From Candidatus Kapaibacterium sp. (GTDB lineage: Bacteria; Bacteroidota; Ignavibacteria; Kapaibacteriales; UBA2268): a DNA stretch of 10,341 nucleotides. Shown here in pieces: positions 1 to 6,829 of the stretch. Under the pieces are notes generated by a model, which made no database searches, had not been told where the DNA came from, and worked only from the letters and a program-made list of their open reading frames with translations. Position numbers and translations under genes: made by a program. The stretch is taken from NCBI GenBank assembly GCA_030835065.1, contig JAUQWR010000825.1:1-10341 (forward strand), in the 5' to 3' direction. Position 1 is the first letter of the stretch; the number at the start of each line of letters is the position of its first letter.

Positions 1-1039
1 CAATCCAATTAAAATCTGAAACTTGTTCCGGTTGTATCATTGTGTCAAATTCTAAGGATAACTGTTTTTTAAAATAATTTGTAGTAAATGGAGATTGATG
101 CTTAACAGTTTTTTGGAACCACAAACTATCTAAAGGAATATCATATTTGTTTTCTTGATAGATTTCTAAAAATACCAAAATAGAATTTATTGTCTCTCTA
201 AAAGAAGATGACTGTAAAAATTTTTCTTGAGTTATTATGCCAATTAATATTTTTAACTGTTCAATGCTTTTGTAAGTGTTAAGGTAATAATGATGTTGGA
301 AATTTTTATCGTTGCTATACCTACCTTTCACTGTTGCATATTGGAAATTTTTATAAATGTCTTGGATTATTATTTTTGTCAAGCTTGATGGATCAAAATA
401 TTGAAAGATGCCGAAACCAATTTTTATTAAATAATAAAATCCTCTTAAACTTAGCAATGTTATTAGTGATAGAATTAAAATCTCAGGTTTATGGTTAATA
501 ATAATCGAAAATATTGAAAGTATAGATAATGATAGGATAAAAGTAATATTCTTAATAAAATTCTGAGTGTTTGGTTCTTTTAGCAAAAGGAATCTAACAT
601 CACCTGGTACTTTAACAAACGCAGCAGTTATAATTGACGTAATTATTGGGAAAAAGAGAGCAAGAATTAACCCATTAACACTTGCAATAATAGATAGAAA
701 AGGTATTATCAAATTTGAATATTTTTCCGTATCACTTATTACAGGTAATATGAGATAAATCTGCTGAATGAATTGAGGTAATTGATTCCAATTTTGTTTA
801 CCAAATTGAATCAAAAATCCTTCGATGGCAAGAAGGAAAATGACAAATAAAACTGATTTTAATATTTGGAATATTGACAGTTTCCAATATGTCCATGAAA
901 TATTAAAATTCAATCTTAAAGCAAAAATTTTATCCTGAAAAGAATAGTATTTTCTTTTGATTTTAAATTCTTTTTGTTTCCATTTATCAAGAAATTTCCA
1001 GAATTTGAAACTCGAATAAAGTTTTAATTTAAGATTCAT
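1..1039 (-). CDS. Multi-spanning membrane protein of unknown function (C-terminus beyond left edge)
   Basis: The frame is open from the ATG at 1039 to the window edge, giving 346 codons without a stop. An AGGG Shine-Dalgarno (1048-1051) sits 8 nt before the ATG, and an in-frame TAG lies further upstream, so this start is favoured. The N-terminus is basic (K/R/W rich, residues 1-35). Hydrophobic segments lie at about 56-78, 108-142 (probably two passes), 162-181 and 185-210. From about 220 the protein becomes a polar, probably cytosolic domain containing FQHHYYLNTYKS (247-258). The loop after the second hydrophobic block reads VPGDVRFLLLKEP (144-156), which looks like a conserved signature. 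I recall similar P-x-D-[VI]-R-x-L-L loops in uncharacterised membrane proteins, but cannot name a family. The gene starts 66 nt after the longer rhuM-like gene on the same strand and may be co-transcribed with it. Its GC content is visibly lower than that of the RhuM genes. That it is coding is well supported; its function is unknown. Confidence 0.8.
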   Translation of the reverse strand, partial: MNLKLKLYSSFKFWKFLDKWKQKEFKIKRKYYSFQDKIFALRLNFNISWTYWKLSIFQILKSVLFVIFLLAIEGFLIQFGKQNWNQLPQFIQQIYLILPVISDTEKYSNLIIPFLSIIASVNGLILALFFPIITSIITAAFVKVPGDVRFLLLKEPNTQNFIKNITFILSLSILSIFSIIINHKPEILILSLITLLSLRGFYYLIKIGFGIFQYFDPSSLTKIIIQDIYKNFQYATVKGRYSNDKNFQHHYYLNTYKSIEQLKILIGIITQEKFLQSSSFRETINSILVFLEIYQENKYDIPLDSLWFQKTVKHQSPFTTNYFKKQLSLEFDTMIQPEQVSDFNWI

Positions 1040-1047
1040 TCCTTCAT

Positions 1048-1051
1048 CCCT
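1048..1051 (-). promoter_or_regulatory. Ribosome binding site of the membrane protein
   Basis: AGGG on the minus strand, 8 nt before the ATG at 1037-1039. It supports this ATG over a possible in-frame TTG 36 nt upstream. It overlaps the TAG that ends a 12-codon reading frame (1088 to 1050), so if that frame is translated the two could be coupled. Confidence 0.5.
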
Positions 1052-1105
1052 ATGATAAAACGGATTTATTTTCAAAATTCTTTTGCATATTTTCTACTCC
1101 CTGCA

Positions 1106-1825
1106 TTATCTATTTGCTGTATTAAATGAATAATCTAAAACTCCATCAGGAACATTTACCCAAGTACTTAATCCCATATAGAACTTAGTAGCATCAACAT
1201 TTTTATTAATGTTTTCCGAGGCAGTTTGTCCTGATATCGCCCAATGAAGCTTGTTTTGAACAGTAGCAAAAAAGTCCTTCTTAATCTGAGCATCCTTGTC
1301 ATAATCCACAGAATGCACATAAATATCTGTAATCTTCTGATAAAACCTGCGTTCACTGGCTCGAATGTCTCTAATTCTTCCAAGGAGCTCTTCAAAATAA
1401 TCCTTGCCGAATTTCTTTCCCAGTTTAAGTCTTTCATCATCAAGAGCAAAACCTTTGATGACAAATTCTTTTAAAGTCTTAGTAGCCCATATTCTAAACT
1501 GAGTAGCATTATAACTGTTTACTCTGTATCCAACGGCAATTATCATATCCAAGCTATAACTATCAATTTCTTCTTTGACCTCGCCTCTAAAGCCACGGTT
1601 CACGACTGTTTCCATTTTGGAAATAGTCGAATTTTCCTGAAGTTCGCCTTTTATAAAAATATTCTTTATATGTTTGCTTATTGTAAGTACAGCAACTCCA
1701 AATAGCTCTGCCATAGCTTTTTGAGTTAACCAAAACGTTTCGTTGGTGTAAATAACATCAAAGCTTACTTTGCCTTTTGGTGTTCTATAAATGATGATTT
1801 CAGATGTTTTGTTTGCTTCCATCAT
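1106..1825 (-). CDS. RhuM-family (Virulence_RhuM) protein, C-terminally short
   Basis: The 239-residue product carries family hallmarks in the expected order. These are an N-terminal strand region (IIYRTPKGKVSFDVIY), a helix-turn-helix-like segment (about 32-55, FWLTQKAMAELFGV then SKHIKNIF), the core YSLDMIIAVGYRVNS (about 89-103), TQFRIWATKTLKEFVIKGF (about 107-125), then LDDERL, IRDIRASERRFYQKI (about 151-165) and FFATVQNKLHWAISG. RhuM proteins are named from a Salmonella SPI-3 gene, usually run to a little over 300 residues, and occur in accessory and restriction-modification loci; their biochemical role is not established. Here the frame ends soon after MGLSTW with a tail (VLDYSFNTANR) unlike the family, so about the last quarter is missing. 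The start is the first of two adjacent ATGs, 8 nt after the BRO-N stub, with only a weak purine-rich leader. The middle is nearly identical to the copy at 2123-2539. It may be expressed but is probably non-functional or decaying. Confidence 0.75.
   Translation of the reverse strand: MMEANKTSEIIIYRTPKGKVSFDVIYTNETFWLTQKAMAELFGVAVLTISKHIKNIFIKGELQENSTISKMETVVNRGFRGEVKEEIDSYSLDMIIAVGYRVNSYNATQFRIWATKTLKEFVIKGFALDDERLKLGKKFGKDYFEELLGRIRDIRASERRFYQKITDIYVHSVDYDKDAQIKKDFFATVQNKLHWAISGQTASENINKNVDATKFYMGLSTWVNVPDGVLDYSFNTANR
1454..1740 (-). repeat. Direct repeat copy A (inside the longer rhuM-like gene)
   Basis: This segment aligns without gaps to 2174-2460 at a constant offset of 720 bases. By eye there are 12 mismatches in the 280 bases from 1461 to 1740. 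Identity falls sharply on both sides: the next 60 bases (1741-1800 against 2461-2520) have about 20 mismatches, and left of 1454 similarity stops. The sharp edges fit a recent duplication or gene conversion confined to this block. Confidence 0.9.
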
Positions 1826-1833
1826 TATTTTCT

Positions 1834-2058
1834 TTAATCTGCAACTAATTTCAACCGGTTACAATTTGTAACCACTTGACTACCTTCTTTTATTAATCTG
1901 TTTTTAAGAACTTTCCAGTAGTTGCGGGCTTTCTGAAAATCTGTTTGGTCGGTTAATGCACGAATAATATCTACAACCGAGAAATACCACATATCTTTCT
2001 CTTCGTCGTACTTACGGCGTATTTTGTACTCTTCAAATATTGCAAGATTTGTTTCCAT
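1834..2058 (-). pseudogene. BRO-N / antirepressor-type N-terminal fragment
   Basis: This 74-codon frame starts with ATG at 2058, behind a reasonable site (AAAAGG, about 5-6 nt upstream). The protein matches the start of the bacterial BRO-N/antirepressor-like family: [25 protein letters not shown] (split here as residues 8-19 and 20-32), [22 protein letters not shown] (34-55), then [13 protein letters not shown]. In full-length relatives, as I recall them, the TNC..LKL segment continues into a second half with a SIPSPKAEPFK-type motif; here a TAA follows VAD and the rest is absent. BRO-N domains are DNA-binding modules of phage and viral origin, and bacterial forms also sit in accessory loci. 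The stub lies between two RhuM-family copies, with 8 nt to the ATG of the next one. I call it a truncated relic, although a short translated product is possible. Confidence 0.7.
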
Positions 2059-2083
2059 TTATACCTTTTATGTTATTTCGATT

Positions 2084-2103
2084 ATATATAATATATTATA
2101 TAT
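2084..2103. promoter_or_regulatory. Perfect AT-only 20-bp palindrome upstream of the BRO-N stub
   Basis: ATATATAATATATTATATAT equals its own reverse complement and lies 26-45 bp before the ATG of the BRO-N fragment, in the 64-bp gap after the shorter rhuM copy. It contains TATAAT-like hexamers on both strands, so it could overlap a promoter and act as an operator for a DNA-binding product such as BRO-N or RhuM. Low-complexity AT tracts form palindromes easily by chance, so the regulatory reading is weak. Confidence 0.3.
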
Positions 2104-2122
2104 GTAATTTTTAGTCTCAAAC

Positions 2123-2539
2123 TCACTTCTTTCCCAAAATTATTATTACTTCTTCTACTGCCAAAAAGTATATTTTGATGATAAATTCTTTTAAAGTCTT
2201 AATAGCCCATATTCTAAACTGAGTAGTATTACAACTGTTTACTCTGTATCCAACGGCAATTATCATATCCAAGCTAAAACTATCAATTTCTTCTTTTACC
2301 TCGCCTCTAAAGCCACGGTTCACGACTGTTTCCATTTTGGAAATAGGCGAATCTTCCTGAAGTTCGCCTTTTATAAAAATATTCTTTATATGTTTGCTTA
2401 CTGCAGGTACAGCAACTCCAAATAGCTCTGCCATAGCTTTTTGAGTTAACCAAAATGTTTCGTCGGAGAAAATAACAGAAATGTTGATATTCCCATTAGG
2501 AGTCTTATAAATGATATCTAATCTTTCACTTAAGCTCAT
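2123..2539 (-). pseudogene. RhuM-family protein, truncated second copy
   Basis: The 138-codon frame begins at an ATG (2539) with only a weak GAAG about 10 nt upstream. It has the same N-terminal half as the longer RhuM-family gene: FWLTQKAMAELFGV and SKHIKNIF (helix-turn-helix-like, about 30-53), FSLDMIIAVGYRVNS, and TQFRIWAIKTLKEFIIK. Between ETFWL and EFIIK, 86 of 96 residues are identical to the other copy, whereas the 18 residues before that share only 8. After EFIIK the family sequence (GFALDDERL..., the RERRFYQK-type region and everything beyond) is replaced by an unrelated tail ending in LGKK and a TGA. More than half the usual protein is missing, so this is a pseudogene or a stand-alone HTH fragment. 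Confidence 0.75.
2174..2460 (-). repeat. Direct repeat copy B (inside the truncated rhuM-like gene)
   Basis: Partner of 1454-1740, same orientation, offset 720 bases, about 96% identical. The repeat ends exactly where this gene loses family similarity at its 3' side, so the truncation point and the repeat edge coincide. Confidence 0.9.
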
Positions 2540-2941
2540 GAGATTTATTCTTCAATTTATTTCTTTTCCATATTTAATTTAATAAATATTTCAATCTTAA
2601 AAAATTTGTAAAAATTATAATTTGAAGAATAGAATAGATTTGGAAGAAATTCAAAAAAGAGGATGCATTAAACGTAAGACAAGCTCAAAAAATATAATAT
2701 GAAAAATATTGGGTTTCAGCAATAATTTCAATAAAAGTGATTACAAAATCAATTAATTTTATGGAGATTAGTTTTGAATTTTTCGACAAGCTCTTTATTA
2801 CTGAATTGATATTTTTATGATTTAATATACTGTTTTGTAAGTACTGATCAATAAGTCGGAAAAATATTAAAACCCTCAATTTAATTCAGGCTCATCATTA
2901 AAATGCTTAGAGAATTAGGAATAAATTGGTGTAAATTGATT
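2540..2941. other. AT-rich intergenic stretch without a supported gene
   Basis: About 400 bases between the kdpE stop and the truncated RhuM copy. Short frames here are low-complexity (runs of I, K, N, S, F) and resemble no family I know. I see no strong stem-loop followed by a T-run after kdpE; the best candidate (TAATTC...GAATTA, 6 bp, long loop) is not convincing. The 9-mer GACAAGCTC appears twice (2678-2686 and 2785-2793). The left end must carry the leader, and perhaps the promoter, of the cassette, but no clear -35/-10 pair can be assigned. Confidence 0.6.
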
Positions 2942-3631
2942 TTAACTCATATCCTGAAAAATATATCCAACTCCTAAAATTGTTTTTAGAAACTTAGGTT
3001 TTGCAGGGTCTTCCTCAATCTTTTTTCTTATTTGCCCTATAAATACTCTAAGATATTGAGTTTCATCTGAAAACGGGTTTCCCCATATTTTCTCGAGAAC
3101 TTGACTATGAGTCAAGACCTTACCTCTATTCGATATAAAAAGTTTAAAAATTGCATATTCAGTTGAAGTAAAATTTAAGATTACTCCTTTTTTCTTTATT
3201 GTTCTAGCTGCATAATTAATTTCAAATTCACCAATATTCTCAATTGGTGTATCTTGTATTATTTCTTTGTGTCTTAAAGCAACCCGTATTCGCGCTAACA
3301 GTTCTCCTGAATGAAATGGTTTGGTGATATAATCATCAGCACCAGAATCAAGTAATTTAATTTTTTCGTTTTCTGAGCTTCTCACCGATAGAATAATTAT
3401 TGGAGAAGAACTCCATTCTCTAATACTTTTCAAAACAAATAAACCATCTTCGTCTGGTAAATTGAGATCAAGCAAAATTAGGTTTGGTTGGTTCGAAGCA
3501 GCTAATTGAATACCAGCTCTACCAGTTTCGGCAGTTATCACCACATAATCATTTGCTTCTAAAGTCAGTTTTAGAAGTTTTCTTATCTGATGCTCATCGT
3601 CAATTACTAATATATTTATTTTATTATTCAT
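2942..3631 (-). CDS. kdpE: KdpE, OmpR-family response regulator of potassium uptake
   Basis: This 229-residue regulator is the phosphorylation-dependent activator of kdp operons, acting with KdpD. The receiver domain (about 5-118) has the acidic pair D11-D12, phosphoacceptor D55 (LILLDLNLPD), switch Ser82 and Lys104 (YITKPF). The winged-helix DNA-binding domain (about 125-227) shows FTSTEYAIFKLF, HSQVLEKIWG, LRVFIGQIRKKIE and ILGVGYIF, typical of KdpE. The ATG at 3631 is chosen because MNNKINILVIDDE is a normal receiver N-terminus. A frame extension to a TTG at 3709 adds 26 residues that merely read KdpD coding DNA. The first 8 nt overlap the end of kdpD (ATGAATAA holds both the start and the kdpD stop), and no good separate ribosome site is visible, so translation is probably coupled. 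All key residues are present, so it should be functional. Last gene of the kdp operon. Confidence 0.95.
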   Translation of the reverse strand: MNNKINILVIDDEHQIRKLLKLTLEANDYVVITAETGRAGIQLAASNQPNLILLDLNLPDEDGLFVLKSIREWSSSPIIILSVRSSENEKIKLLDSGADDYITKPFHSGELLARIRVALRHKEIIQDTPIENIGEFEINYAARTIKKKGVILNFTSTEYAIFKLFISNRGKVLTHSQVLEKIWGNPFSDETQYLRVFIGQIRKKIEEDPAKPKFLKTILGVGYIFQDMS

Positions 3632-6245
3632 AAGGTAAACCCAAATCAAAAATTGAGCCATTAGGTGTATTGTTCTTATATTGCAAGAATCCTCCATGTG
3701 CTTCAACAAATCCTTTAGAAATTGATAGCCCTAACCCTGTTCCACCAGTTTTAGAACCTGGAACTCTATAAAACTTCTCAAAAATTTTAAATGAGTATTC
3801 GGGGGCAATTCCAATACCATTGTCTGTAATCGTTAAAACCATATAATTCTCAACTCTTTTTGATACAATAGAAATTTGAGTACCATTTGAATTGTAAATC
3901 AAAGCATTATGAATAATATTGAAAATAGACTGACTAATGAAACCATAATCTATATACAATGAAGGATTAAAATCATCTAAATTTACTATAATATTATGAC
4001 CAATAGATTCATTTTTCAATTGATATAGAACATCAGAAATTATATCACTTAAATAATAAAATTCCTTATTAAGAGTGATTTTTCCAGTTTCCAATCTGGA
4101 AATATCTAAGAGGTTTTCAACTAAATTATCTAACCTTTTCGATGCAATATAAATTTCATTGGCTAAACTGTCAATTAGAGCTGTATTATTAATTATTTTT
4201 GAATCTTTTAAACTTGTTGCTGAACCTGAAATCACAGCAATTGGAGTCCGAAATTCGTGCGAAATTGAATCTAACAATGTATTATACAATTTATTGGTTT
4301 CAACTTCCAATTCAAGACTTTTTACTTTAGTTTCAGCATCTTCCTTTTCACAAAATGCAATCAAGATTTCAATTATATTATTGATTAGATTTTCGTCTTC
4401 TACTAAAAGCTTTTTGTCATTTAAAAGGCATAGGACACCTATCTTAGTTTTAAGAGATATTATTGGAAAAAACTGCCCTATTGTATTGGGTAAATTATCA
4501 GTAAATTTTCCTGCAATCCGATTGTTTTCTAATACCCATTTCACTATTGCAATTTCTTTATCATTGAAATTATATAAATAATCAGAGCTTATAACAGGAT
4601 TTGCCATATGGTCGAAATAAGTAGCATTGTAATTTGTATTCTTTTGTATATGCATCATTGAGGTTAATATAGCATCATTTTTACTTTTACAATTTGATAA
4701 TTCTTTAGTAAAATTAAATAACGCTAATGTATATTTTTCCCTTAATTGAACCAAAACTTGTTGACGCTTTATTTTTGACACAAGAAAACCAGTTGTAATG
4801 GCTAAGGAAAAATTTAAAATTAATGTAAGAACATCTTCAATTCTATGAATATTAAAAGTAAATAAAGGAGGAATAAAGAAAAAATTCCATAAAACTGATG
4901 TCAAAATAGAATTAATAATTATAGAAGTACGTCCCGTATAAAATGACATTAAAAGTAGGTTTAATAAGAATAGTAATCCTACAGATTGATAACCAATAAA
5001 ATTACTAAAGGGAAAGCAAAGAGCAGAGATCGAAAATACTGATAATATAGAGAACATAAGTTCTTTTTTTTGAATATTCCAGCTCTTTATCCTTGTTTTT
5101 ACTTTTTTTAATTCTTTATTACTATTGGGGCGTACAAGAGTAATATTGATTTCTTCACTTCTATTTATTAAATCATCAATAAAATTGTTCCTTTTTAAAT
5201 AATTAAACAAATTATATTTTTGGGGTTTTCCAATTACAATTTGACTTACATTAAAGTTTCTTGCTACTTTCAACAAACCATCAACTAAATTTGTATCAGC
5301 AGTTGTTATTACTTCTGCACCAAGTTCTTTTGCTAATCTTAAATTTTTATCTAATTGGTCTTCGTCATTTTTATTAAGTGTAGAGCCTGTATTAATATAA
5401 ACAGCATACCATTTTATTTTTAAAATATACGATAATCTTCGACCAATTCTAACTAATTCAGAAGAAAATGGGCTGGGCCCAACAGCCACTAACAATTTAT
5501 CATTCGACTTCCATATTTCTTTAATTCTTTGCTCTCGCTTGTAATCAATTAAATCGCTATCTACTTTGTCAGCTGTCAATCTTAAAGCCATCTCCCTTAA
5601 GGAGATTAAATTCCCTTCTCTGAAAAAATTCGAAGATGCAATTTTAGCTTTTTCTGGTATATATACTTTGCCTTCTTGTAATCTAAACAATATTTCATCA
5701 ATTGGTATATCTATCAATTCAATATAATCAGCCATTTCGATGATTGAATCTGGGACAGTTTCTTGAATAATGACTCCTGTAATTTGCTCAACGATTTCTT
5801 TTCTACTTTCTACATGTTGAATGTTTAATGTAGTCATTACATTGATTCCATTTTCTAGAAGTTCTATAACATCCAAATATCTCTTAGTATGTTTGCTGCC
5901 TGGAATATTTGTATGAGCTAACTCATCTAATATAACATATTCAGGTTTTATTTTAATAGCTCTATCCACATCAAATTCTTCGAAAGAAACTCCTTTGTAA
6001 ATAATTTTTGACTTTGGCAATATATTTAGTCCCTCAAGCAACTTTTCTGTCTCAATTCTACCATGAGTTTCAACTAAACCTACTAATATGTTTTTTGAAG
6101 AATTCAATAATTGATGCGCTTCTTGGAGCATGGCATAAGTTTTACCAACACCCGCACACATACCTAGGAAAATTTTAAGTTTCCCTTTGTACTTTTTTTG
6201 TTCTTCATTTTTAATATTTTCTAATAATTCTTCAGGAGTAGCCAC
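3624..6245 (-). CDS. kdpD: KdpD, sensor histidine kinase for potassium limitation
   Basis: A full-length 873-residue KdpD. The order is: cytosolic KdpD domain (about 20-230) with Walker A GMCAGVGKTY (28-37) and Walker B-like VILDELAHTN (104-113); USP domain (about 250-372); four closely packed membrane helices of the DUF4118 type (about 397-490); a GAF-like region (about 505-630); a coiled linker; then the HisKA domain with phospho-accepting His663 in SISHEFRTP. The ATPase domain carries Asn780 (HNALIYNS), DNGIGI (808-813), FEKFYR and GTGLGL (835-840). It senses low K+/ionic stress and phosphorylates KdpE; as a phosphatase it also resets it. Translation starts at GTG (6243-6245): the N-terminus MATPEELLENIKNEEQKKYKG fits the family, and GGAG at 6253-6256, inside the last codons of kdpC, is 7 nt away. 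One base separates it from the kdpC stop. No motif is missing. Confidence 0.96.
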   Translation of the reverse strand: MATPEELLENIKNEEQKKYKGKLKIFLGMCAGVGKTYAMLQEAHQLLNSSKNILVGLVETHGRIETEKLLEGLNILPKSKIIYKGVSFEEFDVDRAIKIKPEYVILDELAHTNIPGSKHTKRYLDVIELLENGINVMTTLNIQHVESRKEIVEQITGVIIQETVPDSIIEMADYIELIDIPIDEILFRLQEGKVYIPEKAKIASSNFFREGNLISLREMALRLTADKVDSDLIDYKREQRIKEIWKSNDKLLVAVGPSPFSSELVRIGRRLSYILKIKWYAVYINTGSTLNKNDEDQLDKNLRLAKELGAEVITTADTNLVDGLLKVARNFNVSQIVIGKPQKYNLFNYLKRNNFIDDLINRSEEINITLVRPNSNKELKKVKTRIKSWNIQKKELMFSILSVFSISALCFPFSNFIGYQSVGLLFLLNLLLMSFYTGRTSIIINSILTSVLWNFFFIPPLFTFNIHRIEDVLTLILNFSLAITTGFLVSKIKRQQVLVQLREKYTLALFNFTKELSNCKSKNDAILTSMMHIQKNTNYNATYFDHMANPVISSDYLYNFNDKEIAIVKWVLENNRIAGKFTDNLPNTIGQFFPIISLKTKIGVLCLLNDKKLLVEDENLINNIIEILIAFCEKEDAETKVKSLELEVETNKLYNTLLDSISHEFRTPIAVISGSATSLKDSKIINNTALIDSLANEIYIASKRLDNLVENLLDISRLETGKITLNKEFYYLSDIISDVLYQLKNESIGHNIIVNLDDFNPSLYIDYGFISQSIFNIIHNALIYNSNGTQISIVSKRVENYMVLTITDNGIGIAPEYSFKIFEKFYRVPGSKTGGTGLGLSISKGFVEAHGGFLQYKNNTPNGSIFDLGLPYE

Positions 6246-6246
6246 T

Positions 6247-6816
6247 TTAAATCTCCATCAGCTTTAAATTTAATTTTAAAACGTTTATTTTTTTTTGTCC
6301 ACCAATTATCAAATCATTAGATTCTAAAGACGAATTTATTACTTCTAAAAGTTTCTTTTTTTGCTTATCATTTAAATTCCTATATTTACAAACTCTTTCA
6401 ATTTGAAAATAAACAGCTTCTGGTGAAATATGCGGATCTACACCGCTTCCCGATGCAAAAATTAAATCTATTGGAATTGATTTCAAATCTATATTTGAAT
6501 GATATTTATTTATAGTATCAACTCGTTTTTCTATTAATGTTTTTAGTTTTTCACCCAACGGATTCATATTGCTTGCTCCTGATGGATAAGGATTATTGTC
6601 GATTGCCGAAGGTCTTCCCCAAAAAAATTCTGGTGAATGAAATTTTTGACCAATTAATTCAGAACCTATACAATTTCCATCCTTGTAAATTAATGATCCA
6701 TTTGCTTTTTCTTTAAAAAACAATTGGGCAAATGCTGTTATTGACAAAGGATATAATATTCCGGTTATGATACTAAGTGCCAAAAACAACTTGAGACTAA
6801 TATATATATTTTTCAT
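6247..6816 (-). CDS. kdpC: KdpC, potassium-transporting ATPase subunit C
   Basis: The 189-residue protein has the family's usual length (about 190). One N-terminal membrane helix (about 7-31) anchors it, followed by an extracytoplasmic domain with GQKFHSPEFFWGRPSA (56-71), SGASNMNP (79-86), the hallmark GSGVDPHISPEA (123-134) and a C-terminal VLKLNLKL. KdpC associates with KdpA/KdpB and is thought to stabilise the complex and raise K+ affinity. The start is ATG 6816, because GGAG (6824-6827) sits 7 nt before it and the protein then begins with a normal short basic head. A frame extension to a TTG at 6837 would overlap kdpB and adds only seven residues. It lies 13 nt after the kdpB stop and 1 nt before the kdpD start. 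Confidence 0.96.
   Translation of the reverse strand: MKNIYISLKLFLALSIITGILYPLSITAFAQLFFKEKANGSLIYKDGNCIGSELIGQKFHSPEFFWGRPSAIDNNPYPSGASNMNPLGEKLKTLIEKRVDTINKYHSNIDLKSIPIDLIFASGSGVDPHISPEAVYFQIERVCKYRNLNDKQKKKLLEVINSSLESNDLIIGGQKKINVLKLNLKLMEI
6253..6256 (-). promoter_or_regulatory. Ribosome binding site deciding the GTG start of kdpD
   Basis: GGAG within the final codons of kdpC, 7 nt before GTG 6243-6245. No in-frame ATG lies close enough to keep the conserved KdpD N-terminus, so this site supports the GTG start and implies that kdpD translation follows kdpC termination. Confidence 0.7.
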
Positions 6817-6823
6817 TTGCCTA

Positions 6824-6827
6824 CTCC
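6824..6827 (-). promoter_or_regulatory. Ribosome binding site deciding the kdpC start
   Basis: GGAG 7 nt upstream of ATG 6814-6816, located between the kdpB stop and the kdpC start. It favours this ATG over the TTG that overlaps kdpB. Confidence 0.7.
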
Positions 6828-6829
6828 AC

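Noticed and set aside
567..758. 63-codon plus-strand frame
   Set aside because: It is antisense to the 346-codon membrane-protein frame, which has a ribosome site and membrane-protein character.
1106..2539. Insertion sequence or transposon explaining the duplicated block
   Set aside because: No transposase, no terminal inverted repeats and no target-site duplication seen; the repeat lies within the coding sequence of the RhuM genes.
2664..2838. Plus-strand stretch readable as a protein with a single internal TAA
   Set aside because: It looked like a possible broken gene, but no known motif appears and open frames of this size are expected by chance at this base composition.
2685..2879. 64-codon minus-strand frame after kdpE
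   Set aside because: AT-driven composition (I, S, F, K, N), no recognisable domain and no good ribosome site; best treated as random.
2880..2941. Possible terminator after kdpE
   Set aside because: Only a 6-bp AT stem with a long loop and no clean following T-run; not enough to call.
3632..3709. N-terminal extension of KdpE to a TTG
   Set aside because: The extra 26 residues are out-of-frame kdpD coding DNA and precede a normal receiver-domain start at ATG 3631.
4159..4581. 140-codon plus-strand frame antisense to kdpD
   Set aside because: It lies wholly opposite an intact kdpD with all motifs; its protein has no family features and no plausible ribosome site.
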